Part shown: one piece after another, positions 1 to 7,932 of the stretch
Numbering within the stretch: position 1 is the stretch's first letter
Layout: each line of letters begins with the position of its first letter
Assembly (NCBI GenBank): GCA_913778765.1
Contig: CAJYXO010000158.1
Span: forward strand, 1 to 53,715
DNA: 53,715 nt
Direction of reading: 5' to 3'
Source of the DNA: an uncultured Massilia sp.
GTDB taxonomy: Bacteria; Pseudomonadota; Gammaproteobacteria; Burkholderiales; Burkholderiaceae_D
Translations under genes and position numbers: made by a program
Notes under the pieces: model-generated
What the model saw: only the letters and a program-made list of their open reading frames with translations
What the model was told of the DNA's origin: nothing
Databases searched by the model: none

Positions 1-100
1 CCAGCGCGACGTCGACGCCGCCGGCGAGCAGGACTTTCAGGCAGCGCACGCCCACGTTGTGGTAGGCGAAGACGACTGCGCGTTTGGGGGATTGGGTCAT
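1..100 (-). CDS. ArnA-like formyltransferase, N-terminal fragment
   Basis: Only the first 33 codons lie in the window; the gene runs off the left edge. The start is ATG at 100. The peptide begins MTQSPKRAVVFAYHNVG and continues through a leucine-rich helix, resembling the first strand and turn of the formyltransferase domain of ArnA and methionyl-tRNA formyltransferases (VVFAYHxxG). In aminoarabinose synthesis this domain N-formylates UDP-4-amino-4-deoxy-L-arabinose in the cytoplasm. It lies downstream of arnC and arnB on the same strand, 119 bp away across a palindromic repeat. It cannot be seen whether the decarboxylase half of ArnA is fused to it. Confidence 0.7.
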   Translation of the reverse strand, partial: MTQSPKRAVVFAYHNVGVRCLKVLLAGGVDVAL

Positions 101-116
101 GGTTTCACCTCAAGAC

Positions 117-194
117 CGTCGCTCCCGCGCAGGCGGGAGCCCAAGTTGTGCGACGCATCGACGAACCTGGGCCCCTGCCTGCGCAGGGGCGACG
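117..194. repeat. REP-like palindromic intergenic element
   Basis: Two arms of about 31 nt form a near-perfect inverted repeat: the left arm begins CGTCGCTCCCGCGCAGGCGG, and the right arm read in reverse complement begins CGTCGCCCCTGCGCAGGCAG. It fills most of the gap between arnC and the formyltransferase gene. The layout is typical of small extragenic palindromes in betaproteobacteria; transcribed, it would form a long hairpin. Confidence 0.65.
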
Positions 195-219
195 TTGTTA
201 TATGTTCCGGGCAGTTCGC

Positions 220-1218
220 TCAGCGCGCAACCTGCCGCTTCTCGACGCCCTCGAGATCCGGTTTCTCCCCCGGGATCCCCTGCAGGATGGTCGCGACCAC
301 ATACCGCGGCCGTGCCCGCACCTGCTGGTAGATGCGCCCGACGTACTCGCCGACCAGGCCGATGCCGAACAGGATCACGCCCATGAAGAAGAAGGCGATC
401 GCGAACAGGGTGAACACGCCGTCGGCCTCGGAACCGATGAACAGGCGGCGCACCAGCAGCACGACCACGAGCAGTGCCGACAGCAGCGACAGCACCATGC
501 CCATCAGCGAGAACAGCTGCAGCGGCACCAGCGAGAAGCCGGTCATCAGGTCGAAGTTCAGGCGGATCAGGCTGTACAGCGAATACTTCGATTCGCCGGC
601 CGCGCGTTCCTCGTGCTCGACCACGATCTCGGTCGGCTTGCGCGAAAATTTATAGGCCAGGGCCGGCACGAAGGTGTTCACCTCGCCGCACTGGTTGACC
701 AGGTCGATCACGTTGCGGCCATAGGCGCGCAGCATGTTGCCCTGGTCGGTGATGTGGATGTTGGTGATGCGCTCGCGCAGGCGGTTCATGGCCTTGGACG
801 CATAGGTGCGCCAGGCCGAATCCTGGCGCTTGCGGCGGATCGAGCCGACGTAGTCGTAGCCCTCGCGCATTTTGGCGACCAGCTTGTGGATCTCTTCCGG
901 CGGATTCTGCAGGTCGGCGTCGAGGGTGATCACGATGTCGCCGCGGGTCTGCTCGAAGCCGGCCAGGATCGCCATGTGCTGGCCGTAGTTGCCGTTGAAG
1001 AGCACCACGCGGGTCACGTCCGGCCGCTTGCGGTACTGCTCGGCCAGGATCGCCACCGAGTTGTCGCGGCTGCCGTCGTTGATGAAGATGACTTCATAGG
1101 GCAGGCCCAGCTTGTCCATCGCCGGATACAGGCGCGCGAACAGGTTGGCCAGGCCGGCCTCCTCGTTATAGACCGGGATGACGATCGACACCTCCGGTTT
1201 CATGCCCAGCGCCGTCAT
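220..1218 (-). CDS. arnC: ArnC-like undecaprenyl-phosphate glycosyltransferase
   Basis: 332 aa, the usual length for ArnC. A family-2 glycosyltransferase domain opens with VSIVIPVYNEE and carries the FINDGSRDNS motif near residue 50 and the TLDADLQNP nucleotide-sugar/metal motif near residue 97. Two hydrophobic segments (about 235-260 and 272-297) anchor it in the inner membrane. The family transfers 4-deoxy-4-formamido-L-arabinose from UDP to undecaprenyl phosphate. Its start overlaps the arnB stop by ATGA (1215-1218), so the two are probably translationally coupled. A related dolichyl-phosphate-type glycosyltransferase is possible, but ArnB, ArnT and formyltransferase neighbours favour ArnC. 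Confidence 0.85.
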   Translation of the reverse strand: MTALGMKPEVSIVIPVYNEEAGLANLFARLYPAMDKLGLPYEVIFINDGSRDNSVAILAEQYRKRPDVTRVVLFNGNYGQHMAILAGFEQTRGDIVITLDADLQNPPEEIHKLVAKMREGYDYVGSIRRKRQDSAWRTYASKAMNRLRERITNIHITDQGNMLRAYGRNVIDLVNQCGEVNTFVPALAYKFSRKPTEIVVEHEERAAGESKYSLYSLIRLNFDLMTGFSLVPLQLFSLMGMVLSLLSALLVVVLLVRRLFIGSEADGVFTLFAIAFFFMGVILFGIGLVGEYVGRIYQQVRARPRYVVATILQGIPGEKPDLEGVEKRQVAR

Positions 1219-2354
1219 TTTGCCAGCACCGCTTTCACCGCGGCCACGGCGCGCTCGACGTCGGCCTTGGTCATCGCGTAGAACATCGGCAGGGTCACGT
1301 TCAGGCGGCCGATCTTCTCGGCCACCGGGAATTGCCCCTCCTTGAAGCCGCGCTCGCGGTACATCGTGAACAGGTGGATCGGGCGGTAATGGTAGCCGGT
1401 GCCGATGTTGTGTTCCTTCTGCAGGCGGGTCATGAACTCGGCGCGGGTGTCCGGACCGTTGTCCGGCAGGACGATCTGGAACAGGTGCCAGTTGGTGGAG
1501 CCGAAGGCTTTCACGGGCAGCCGGGCGCCGTATTGTTCTTCGAAATCGTCGCCGAAGCAGTCGAAGTAGTGCTGGGCGAGCATGGCGCGATGCGCGGTGA
1601 TCTTCTCCAGGTTCTTCATCTGGCCGAGGCCGATGGCGGCCAGGATGTCGCTCAGGTTGTACTTGCCGCCCAGGACGTCGACGTCGATGCCGTCCACGCC
1701 GCTGCGGGTCACGCCCTGCAGGCGGTATTTTTCCGCCAGGCGCGCCTCTTCCGCATTGTTCAGCACCAGGCAGCCGCCTTCGCCGGTCGTGATGTTCTTG
1801 TTGGCCTGGAAGCTGAAGGAAACGAAGTCGCCGAAGGAACCGATCGGCTTGCCGTTCCAGCGCGAGCCCAGGGCCTGGGCGGCGTCTTCGACCACGCGCA
1901 GATCGTGCTTGTGGGCGATCGCGTACAGGCGGTCCATATCGACCGGCAGGCCGGTCAGGTGGACCGGAATGATGGCCCTGGTACGCGGGGTGATCGCCGC
2001 TTCCAGCTTGTCGAGGTCGATGTTGCGGGTGAGCGGATCGATATCGGCGAACACCGGGGTGGCGCCCACTTCGATGATGACGTTGGCCGTCGCGACCCAG
2101 GAGTTCGGGGTGGTGATCACTTCATCGCCAGGACCCACGCCGGCGATGCGCAGCGCGATCTCCATGGTGCAGGTGCCGGAATTGAAGGTGCGCACCGGGC
2201 GGCCGCCGAAGTATTCGGAGAGCAGGGCCTCGAAGGCCTGGTTCTTCGGACCGGTGGTGATCCAGCCGGAGCGCAGCACCTCGCCGACGGCGGTAATGGT
2301 CTCTTCGTCGATGGTGGGCCGGGAAAAGGGCAGGAAAGGCAGCTCGGCAGTCAT
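1215..2354 (-). CDS. arnB: ArnB-like DegT/DnrJ/EryC1 aminotransferase
   Basis: 379 aa, the length of ArnB. This PLP-dependent sugar aminotransferase family carries the Schiff-base lysine in SFQANKNITTGEGG; here it is K186. The N-terminal PFSRPTID and SGTCTMEIAL motifs are typical of DegT-family proteins. The expected reaction is transfer of an amino group from glutamate to the UDP-4-keto-pentose that leads to L-Ara4N. It overlaps arnC by 4 nt and lies 60 bp downstream of the ArnE-like gene. The start at 2354 gives the common N-terminus; no strong Shine-Dalgarno site is visible. Confidence 0.85.
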   Translation of the reverse strand: MTAELPFLPFSRPTIDEETITAVGEVLRSGWITTGPKNQAFEALLSEYFGGRPVRTFNSGTCTMEIALRIAGVGPGDEVITTPNSWVATANVIIEVGATPVFADIDPLTRNIDLDKLEAAITPRTRAIIPVHLTGLPVDMDRLYAIAHKHDLRVVEDAAQALGSRWNGKPIGSFGDFVSFSFQANKNITTGEGGCLVLNNAEEARLAEKYRLQGVTRSGVDGIDVDVLGGKYNLSDILAAIGLGQMKNLEKITAHRAMLAQHYFDCFGDDFEEQYGARLPVKAFGSTNWHLFQIVLPDNGPDTRAEFMTRLQKEHNIGTGYHYRPIHLFTMYRERGFKEGQFPVAEKIGRLNVTLPMFYAMTKADVERAVAAVKAVLAK

Positions 2355-2414
2355 GGAAAGGTCGATCGGTATGTTATTGATGGATGGGCAGGCGCGATTT
2401 TATCAGTCAGCCCG

Positions 2415-2789
2415 TCAGGAGCGCGCCAGCAAGGCGACGCCGACCATGATCACGCCGATCGCCAGCAGGCGCTGCGGCGACACGGCCTCGCCGAGGAACA
2501 GCCAGGCGCCGGCCGCGGCCACGACGTAGCCCAGCGACAGCATCGGGTAGGCGATGGTCACGTCGGTGCGCGACAGGCCCATGATCCACACCACCAGCGA
2601 CAGCGCGTAGCAGGCCAGGCCGCCGAGGATGGGCAGCTGGGTGATGACCCGGACGAAGGTCTCGAAGGCGTTGCTCATGGTGAGGTGGATGGCGCCGCCC
2701 AGGGCGTTGGTGCCGGCCTTGAGCAGCACCTGGGCGACGGCGTTCAGCAGCACGCCCGAGATGATGAATGCAAAAGTGGAGAGGGTCAT
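2415..2789 (-). CDS. Small EamA/ArnE-type flippase subunit
   Basis: 124 aa with four predicted membrane segments and little else, the size of ArnE/ArnF-type half-transporters. It has the family features LLNAVAQVLLKAG in helix 1 and SLGYVVAAAGAWLFLGE in helix 3. ArnE and ArnF together are thought to move undecaprenyl-phosphate-L-Ara4N across the inner membrane. Only one such subunit is visible, so it may act as a homodimer or have a partner outside the window. It sits 16 bp downstream of arnT in the same operon. Another small EamA-type exporter is the alternative. Confidence 0.7.
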   Translation of the reverse strand: MTLSTFAFIISGVLLNAVAQVLLKAGTNALGGAIHLTMSNAFETFVRVITQLPILGGLACYALSLVVWIMGLSRTDVTIAYPMLSLGYVVAAAGAWLFLGEAVSPQRLLAIGVIMVGVALLARS

Positions 2790-2805
2790 GGTTTGGAAAA
2801 AAGGA

Positions 2806-4473
2806 TCACTGGGTGGCGATCACGGTGCGGCGGGCGTCGCCGGCGACGACGCGCAGCGGCACGCCCTGGCTCTTCAGCTCGGCCACGATCTCGGGACGGG
2901 TGATGGCGATGCTCTTCACGCCGGATGCCGCTTGCTGGCGCCATTGCTGCACCCAGGCGGCGCGGGTCGGGATCGCCAGTTCCGGCTGCTGTTCGAGGCC
3001 GAAGCCGAATTCGTCCACGTAGTCGACCAGGGTCACGGTGCGGTTCAGGTAGAAGGTCAGCGACTGCTCGTAGATGCCGACCGAGTAGACGCGCACGGCG
3101 GGATTCGCGGCGCCCGCGGCCTTCATGGCCGGCAGCAGGTTGGTGCCGGCGCGGACCTGGCCGATCGGCTCGAAGCCGGCCAGCAGCAGCTGGACGCCCG
3201 CGAAGCCGGCGACCGCCAGTACCAGCACGGTCAGGTCGCGCTGCATCTGGCGCGCGTACAGCATGGCGAGCGCGCCGCCGATCAGCAGCGCCAGGCCGGC
3301 CGCCAGCACCCACGGCTGGTAGGCCGTGTACAGCGCGGCCTCGCCTGGACGGTGCGCGAGGCGCAGCATGAAGGGCACGAAACCGAGCAGGCCGGCGCCC
3401 AGCAGGGCGGTCAGGCCGGCGGTCAGCATGCGGCTGCGGCGGGTGCCGATGTCCAGGTAATTCGCCACCAGCAGGGCCACCGCCGGGAACACCGGCACGA
3501 TGTAGCCGGGCAGCTTGGAATTCGACTTGGTGAAGAACAGGATGATGAAGGCGGTCCACACCAGCAGCATCAGGCGCGGCTTGAAGCGCGTCGGTTCGGA
3601 TTGGCGCTTGGCGCCCAACACCAGGCTTTGCACCAGCACCCCCAGCCAGGGCACGCTGCCGAACGCCAGCAGGACGAAGAACACGTACCAGGCGGCTTCG
3701 CGGTGGTGTTCCTTCTTCAGGAAGCGGTCGAAGTGCTCGTGGATGAAGAAGAAGTGCGGCTGCTCGGGGTTCTTCAGGCCGACCAGCACGAACCAGGGCG
3801 TGGCGATCAGGAAGAACAGCAGCAGGCCTTTCACCAGGTGCAGGCGGGTCCAGATCTTCCAGTCGCGCGCAAAGACCGTGTACAGCACCAGCACGCCGCC
3901 CGGCAGCACCAGGCCGATCAGGCCCTTCGCCAGCACCGACAGGGCCATCCCGGCCCAGCACACCAGCATCCAGTTGCGCTGTTCGGCGGGCGTCGCCTCG
4001 TCGCGCTGGGCGACGATCAGCGCGCACAGGGCCACCGTCATCATCGCCGAGAGACTCATGTCGACCGAATTGACCTGGCTGCAGATCACCCAGTACAGCG
4101 AGGAGCCCAGCACCAGCGCGGCGTAGAAGCCGATGCGGCTGCCGAACACGCGCGCGCCGGCATAGCCGGTCAGGCCGACGCCGAGCAGGCCGCACAGGCC
4201 GGTCCACAGGCGCGCCTGCCAGTCGCCGAGACCGAAGATCTCGAAGGTCAGGGCGTTCATCCAGGTCTGCAGCGGCGGCTTTTCGAAGTACTTGATGCCG
4301 TTCAGGCGCGTGGTGATCCAGTCGCCGCTGGCGAACATCTCGCGCGCCATCTCGGCATAGCGTCCTTCGTCGGGCGGGACCAGGGTGCGCGCCTTCAACA
4401 CCGCCAGCATGACGGCGGCAAAGGCGAGGAACAGGGACCAGACGAACGTCTTGTTCTTGTGAAGTTCTTTCAT
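2806..4473 (-). CDS. arnT: ArnT-like lipid A aminoarabinose transferase (GT39/PMT)
   Basis: 555 aa, close to ArnT length. The N-terminal half is strongly hydrophobic with many membrane segments. After the first helix comes the PPDEGRYAEMAREM motif (about residues 33-46), the conserved acidic motif of this family, followed by GIKYFEKPPL. These enzymes take L-Ara4N from undecaprenyl phosphate at the periplasmic face and attach it to lipid A phosphates, lowering affinity for cationic peptides. The start overlaps the upstream Mth938-like stop by ATGA (4470-4473). Another PMT-family sugar transferase is possible; the cluster supports ArnT. Confidence 0.8.
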   Translation of the reverse strand: MKELHKNKTFVWSLFLAFAAVMLAVLKARTLVPPDEGRYAEMAREMFASGDWITTRLNGIKYFEKPPLQTWMNALTFEIFGLGDWQARLWTGLCGLLGVGLTGYAGARVFGSRIGFYAALVLGSSLYWVICSQVNSVDMSLSAMMTVALCALIVAQRDEATPAEQRNWMLVCWAGMALSVLAKGLIGLVLPGGVLVLYTVFARDWKIWTRLHLVKGLLLFFLIATPWFVLVGLKNPEQPHFFFIHEHFDRFLKKEHHREAAWYVFFVLLAFGSVPWLGVLVQSLVLGAKRQSEPTRFKPRLMLLVWTAFIILFFTKSNSKLPGYIVPVFPAVALLVANYLDIGTRRSRMLTAGLTALLGAGLLGFVPFMLRLAHRPGEAALYTAYQPWVLAAGLALLIGGALAMLYARQMQRDLTVLVLAVAGFAGVQLLLAGFEPIGQVRAGTNLLPAMKAAGAANPAVRVYSVGIYEQSLTFYLNRTVTLVDYVDEFGFGLEQQPELAIPTRAAWVQQWRQQAASGVKSIAITRPEIVAELKSQGVPLRVVAGDARRTVIATQ

Positions 4474-4841
4474 TCGATGATCAGCGCCAGGGTCACCTTG
4501 CGGCCTTCGCCCATCAGGATATTGTAGGTGCGGCAGGCCGCATGGCTGTCCATGCTTTCCACGCCCACGCGCTGGCCGGCCAGACTGGCGATCAGGCGCG
4601 GATGCACGAAGCGCTGGCGCTCGCCGGTGCCGAGCACCACGACGTCGGGTTTGTCAGCGGCGATCTGTTCGAAATGCGCGGCAGTCAGGTCTTCGAATTT
4701 CGTCACGTTCCAGGCGCGCGGCGGCGTCTCGGGCATGACCAGCACGCTGTAGTCGTAGCGCTGGGCGTTGATCTCGACGCCGGACTGGTCGTAGCCGGTG
4801 ACGGTCTGGTATTTTTCGGTATTGCTGGAGTGTAGCTTCAT
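4470..4841 (-). CDS. Mth938-like domain protein
   Basis: 123 aa. The ATG at 4841 (MKLHSS) is preferred over much longer in-frame extensions that run through the divergent aminotransferase gene. The sequence carries the family's VVVLGTG core (about residues 67-73) and a conserved SMDSHAACRTYNIL stretch (98-111). Proteins of this small fold are widespread and lack a proven biochemical role in bacteria. It is the first gene of the leftward arn cluster and overlaps arnT by 4 nt, though its own function need not concern lipid A. The 150 bp before it are shared with the divergent aminotransferase promoter. Confidence 0.8.
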   Translation of the reverse strand: MKLHSSNTEKYQTVTGYDQSGVEINAQRYDYSVLVMPETPPRAWNVTKFEDLTAAHFEQIAADKPDVVVLGTGERQRFVHPRLIASLAGQRVGVESMDSHAACRTYNILMGEGRKVTLALIIE

Positions 4842-4994
4842 GGGAAAGCCGTCGAAGTGCGTGGATAAAAGCGCAAGCCGCGTATTGTAACTGCGTTTCG
4901 CGCCCTTGCCAGCGGTCGGGTTGCTTAATTGCCCTGACTTGGGCAGAATGGGATTTTTCGCATTGCAACAAAATTTTATTTGGTGGGTGACATT

Positions 4995-6221
4995 TTGCGA
5001 CCGATCCTGAAATCGAACAAGCTGGATGACGTGTGTTACGAGATCCGCGGCCCCGCGCTGGAAAAGGCGCGCCAGATGGAGGACGACGGCCACAAGATCA
5101 TCAAGCTCAACATCGGCAACCTGGCCGTGTTCGGTTTCGATCCGCCGGACGAGATCGTGCAGGACATGATCCGCAACATGCACGGCGCCGCCGGCTATAC
5201 CGACTCGAAAGGCATGTTTGCGCCGCGCAAGGCGGTCATGCACTACACCCAGGAAAAGAATATTTCCGGCGTCCGCATCGACGACATCTACCTGGGCAAT
5301 GGCGCCTCGGAACTCATCGTCATGGCGATGCAGGGCCTGCTGAACAGCGGCGACGAAGTGCTGGTGCCGGCGCCCGACTATCCGCTGTGGACCGCCGCGG
5401 TCAGCCTGGCGGGTGGCAGCCCGGTGCATTACGTGTGCGACGAGCAGGCCGGCTGGATGCCGGACATTGCCGACATGCGCAATAAGATCACGCCGAACAC
5501 GCGCGCGATCGTCGTCATCAACCCCAACAACCCGACCGGCGCGCTGTATTCGCGCGACGTGCTGCTGGAGATCGTCGAACTGGCGCGCCAGCACGGCCTG
5601 ATCGTCTATGCCGACGAGATCTACGACAAGACCCTGTATGACGGCGAGGAGCACGTTTCGCTGGCATCGCTGGCCGACGACGTCCTGTTCGTGACCCTGA
5701 ACGGCCTGTCGAAGAACTACCGTTCCTGCGGCTACCGCGCCGGCTGGATGGTGGTGTCCGGCGAGAAGCGCCATGCGAAAGACTATATCGAAGGCCTGAA
5801 CATGCTGGCCTCGATGCGCCTGTGCGCCAACGCGCCGGGCCAGTTCGCGATCCAGACCGCGCTCGGCGGCTACCAGAGCATCGCCGACCTGGTCGCCCCG
5901 GGCGGCCGCCTGGCGCGCCAGCGCGACCTGGCGCACAAATTACTGACAGACATTCCCGGGGTGTCCTGCGTCAAGCCAAAAGCGGCGCTGTACATGTTTC
6001 CCCGCCTCGACCCCAAGATCTACCCGATCGCCGACGACCAGCAATTCATCTGCGAGCTGTTGTCCGAGGAAAAAGTCCTGCTGGTGCAAGGCACCGGCTT
6101 CAACTGGATCGCCCCGGACCACTTCCGGCTGGTGTTCCTGCCCAATTCCGACGACCTGACCGACGCGTGCGGCCGCATCGCGCGCTTCCTCGACGGCTAC
6201 CGGCGCCGCCACGCGCGCTGA
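4995..6221 (+). CDS. alaA: AlaA-like pyridoxal-phosphate aminotransferase
   Basis: 408 aa, class I/II aminotransferase. TTG at 4995 is chosen because the resulting MRPILKSNKL aligns with the N-terminus of E. coli AlaA (MSPIEKSSKL), with GGTGGG just upstream; an earlier in-frame TTG at 4980 would add five residues. Visible motifs are KLNIGN near residue 38, NPNNPTGALYS in the middle, the YADEIYD metal/PLP region, and the Schiff-base lysine K240 in LNGLSKNYR. AlaA-type enzymes make alanine from pyruvate and glutamate in the cytosol. It is 30 bp upstream of hom, suggesting co-transcription. Confidence 0.85.
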   Translation: MRPILKSNKLDDVCYEIRGPALEKARQMEDDGHKIIKLNIGNLAVFGFDPPDEIVQDMIRNMHGAAGYTDSKGMFAPRKAVMHYTQEKNISGVRIDDIYLGNGASELIVMAMQGLLNSGDEVLVPAPDYPLWTAAVSLAGGSPVHYVCDEQAGWMPDIADMRNKITPNTRAIVVINPNNPTGALYSRDVLLEIVELARQHGLIVYADEIYDKTLYDGEEHVSLASLADDVLFVTLNGLSKNYRSCGYRAGWMVVSGEKRHAKDYIEGLNMLASMRLCANAPGQFAIQTALGGYQSIADLVAPGGRLARQRDLAHKLLTDIPGVSCVKPKAALYMFPRLDPKIYPIADDQQFICELLSEEKVLLVQGTGFNWIAPDHFRLVFLPNSDDLTDACGRIARFLDGYRRRHAR

Positions 6222-6251
6222 GAACGACAGATCGATAGAGTAGAAATATTT

Positions 6252-7571
6252 ATGAAACCCATCAAAGCAGGCTTGTTAGGCATCGGCACGGTCGGCGCCG
6301 GTACTTACCACGTCCTCCAGCGTAACCAGGAAGAAATCCGCCGCCGCGCCGGCCGCGGCATCGAAGTGGCGATGGTCGCCGCCCGCAACATGGAGCGCGC
6401 CCGCCGTATCGTCGGCGAAGAAGTGGAGGTGGTGGCCGACCCGTTCGCCGTGGTGAACGACCCCGAAATCGACATCGTCGTCGAGCTGATCGGCGGCTAC
6501 GAGCCGGCGCGCGAGCTGGTGCTGCAGGCGATCGCCAACGGCAAGCACGTGGTCACCGCCAACAAGGCGCTGCTGGCCCTGCACGGCAACGAGATCTTCG
6601 AAGCGGCCCAGGCCAAGGGCGTGATGGTGGCCTTCGAGGCCGCCGTCGCCGGCGGCATCCCGATCATCAAGGCGCTGCGCGAAGGTCTCTCCGCCAACCG
6701 CATCGAGTCGGTGGCCGGCATCATCAACGGCACCACCAACTTCATCCTGTCCGAGATGCGCGACAAGGGCCTGGACTTCGGCACCGTCCTGAAGCAGGCC
6801 CAGGAGCTGGGCTATGCAGAAGCCGATCCGACCTTCGACATCGAAGGCGTCGACGCCGCCCACAAGCTGACCATCATGGCCGCGATCGCCTTCGGCATCC
6901 CGATGCAGTTCGCCGGCAGCCACATCGAGGGCATCAGCCAGCTGCAGGCGGTCGACATCCGCTACGCCGAACAGCTCGGCTACCGCATCAAGCTGCTCGG
7001 CATCACCCGCCGCACCGTGGTCGACGGCGCCGAGGGCATCGAGCTGCGCGTGCACCCGACCCTGATCCCGCAGGCGCGCCTGATCGCCAACGTCGAGGGT
7101 GCGATGAACGCGGTGCTGGTGAAAGCCGACGCGGTCGGCACCACCCTGTATTACGGCAAGGGCGCCGGCGCCGAGCCGACCGCCTCCGCGGTGATCGCCG
7201 ACCTGGTCGACGTGACCCGCCTGGCGACGGTCGACCCGACCTCGCGCGTACCGCACCTGGCCTTCCATCCGGGCGAGATGGCGGACCTGCCGATCCTGCC
7301 GATGGAAGAAATCCGCACCGCCTACTACCTGCGCGTGTACGTGCAGGACCAGCTGGGCGTCATGGCCGACCTGACCCGCATCCTGGCCGAAGCCGGCATC
7401 TCGATCGACGCGGTGCTGCAGAAGGAGCCGGGCGAAAAGGCGCGCACCGACATCGTCATCATCACCCACCAGACCCGCGAAAAATACGTCAATGCGGCGA
7501 TCGGGAAGATCGAGCAGCTGTCGCATGTGGTGGGGCAGGTCGTGCGCATCCGCTTGGAAACCCTGGGCTGA
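6252..7571 (+). CDS. hom: Homoserine dehydrogenase
   Basis: 439 aa, the usual length for the monofunctional enzyme with a regulatory domain. The N-terminal NAD(P)-binding motif GIGTVGAG is at residues 10-17. The catalytic part has NGTTNFIL and EADPTFDIEGVDAAHK, both strongly conserved. A C-terminal ACT domain (about 350-430, starting YYLRVYVQDQLGVMAD) suggests feedback control by threonine. The reaction is reduction of aspartate semialdehyde to homoserine, the branch point to threonine and methionine. It follows the AlaA-like gene by 30 bp. No threonine synthase follows; the next gene is on the opposite strand. Confidence 0.95.
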   Translation: MKPIKAGLLGIGTVGAGTYHVLQRNQEEIRRRAGRGIEVAMVAARNMERARRIVGEEVEVVADPFAVVNDPEIDIVVELIGGYEPARELVLQAIANGKHVVTANKALLALHGNEIFEAAQAKGVMVAFEAAVAGGIPIIKALREGLSANRIESVAGIINGTTNFILSEMRDKGLDFGTVLKQAQELGYAEADPTFDIEGVDAAHKLTIMAAIAFGIPMQFAGSHIEGISQLQAVDIRYAEQLGYRIKLLGITRRTVVDGAEGIELRVHPTLIPQARLIANVEGAMNAVLVKADAVGTTLYYGKGAGAEPTASAVIADLVDVTRLATVDPTSRVPHLAFHPGEMADLPILPMEEIRTAYYLRVYVQDQLGVMADLTRILAEAGISIDAVLQKEPGEKARTDIVIITHQTREKYVNAAIGKIEQLSHVVGQVVRIRLETLG

Positions 7572-7573
7572 GT

Positions 7574-7768
7574 TCAGCTCAACTGCGGCGGCAGGGTCCA
7601 GGCGCTGAAGAAGTCGTCGGCGAATTCGTCGACGGTCTGGAGCGGCGTTCCGGCCCGGCCGTCGAGCGGGGCGATGCTCAGGGCGAGCAGCTCCTGCTCG
7701 ATCTTGTCGAACAGCGCATCGCTGGCGCTGAACTCGTGGATGCTGGTGGCGTGACGGATCGTGTTCAT
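7574..7768 (-). CDS. Small hypothetical protein
   Basis: 64 aa from ATG at 7768 (MNTIRH); ten extra in-frame codons upstream are less likely. It is acidic and soluble, with a DALFDKIEQELLAL helix and a TVDEFADDFFSAW segment. The family is not recognised. It lies tail to tail with hom, 2 bp between stop codons, and starts in the gap before the histidine kinase gene, in which nothing else is seen. Confidence 0.5.
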   Translation of the reverse strand: MNTIRHATSIHEFSASDALFDKIEQELLALSIAPLDGRAGTPLQTVDEFADDFFSAWTLPPQLS

Positions 7769-7932
7769 GTGCGCAATTCTACCCGCGCTGCACTGCACAA
7801 GAAGCGTGTCCTGAAAAGAACTTGTGCTCGATCAAAGCCGCCAAGTTTTGCAAACTCGCATATTTGTCGCCTCGCAATATGCGTTGCCAAATGGTTCCTG
7901 TTTGGCGGCATTTACCGATACGTCCAGCCCCG

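Noticed and set aside
148..1281. 377-aa plus-strand open frame opposite arnC
   Set aside because: His/Ala/Gln-rich shadow of a high-GC gene; the minus strand encodes a clear ArnC-like protein.
2629..4527. 632-aa plus-strand open frame opposite arnT
   Set aside because: Repetitive Gln/His/Ala composition typical of antisense reading in GC-rich DNA; arnT is well supported.
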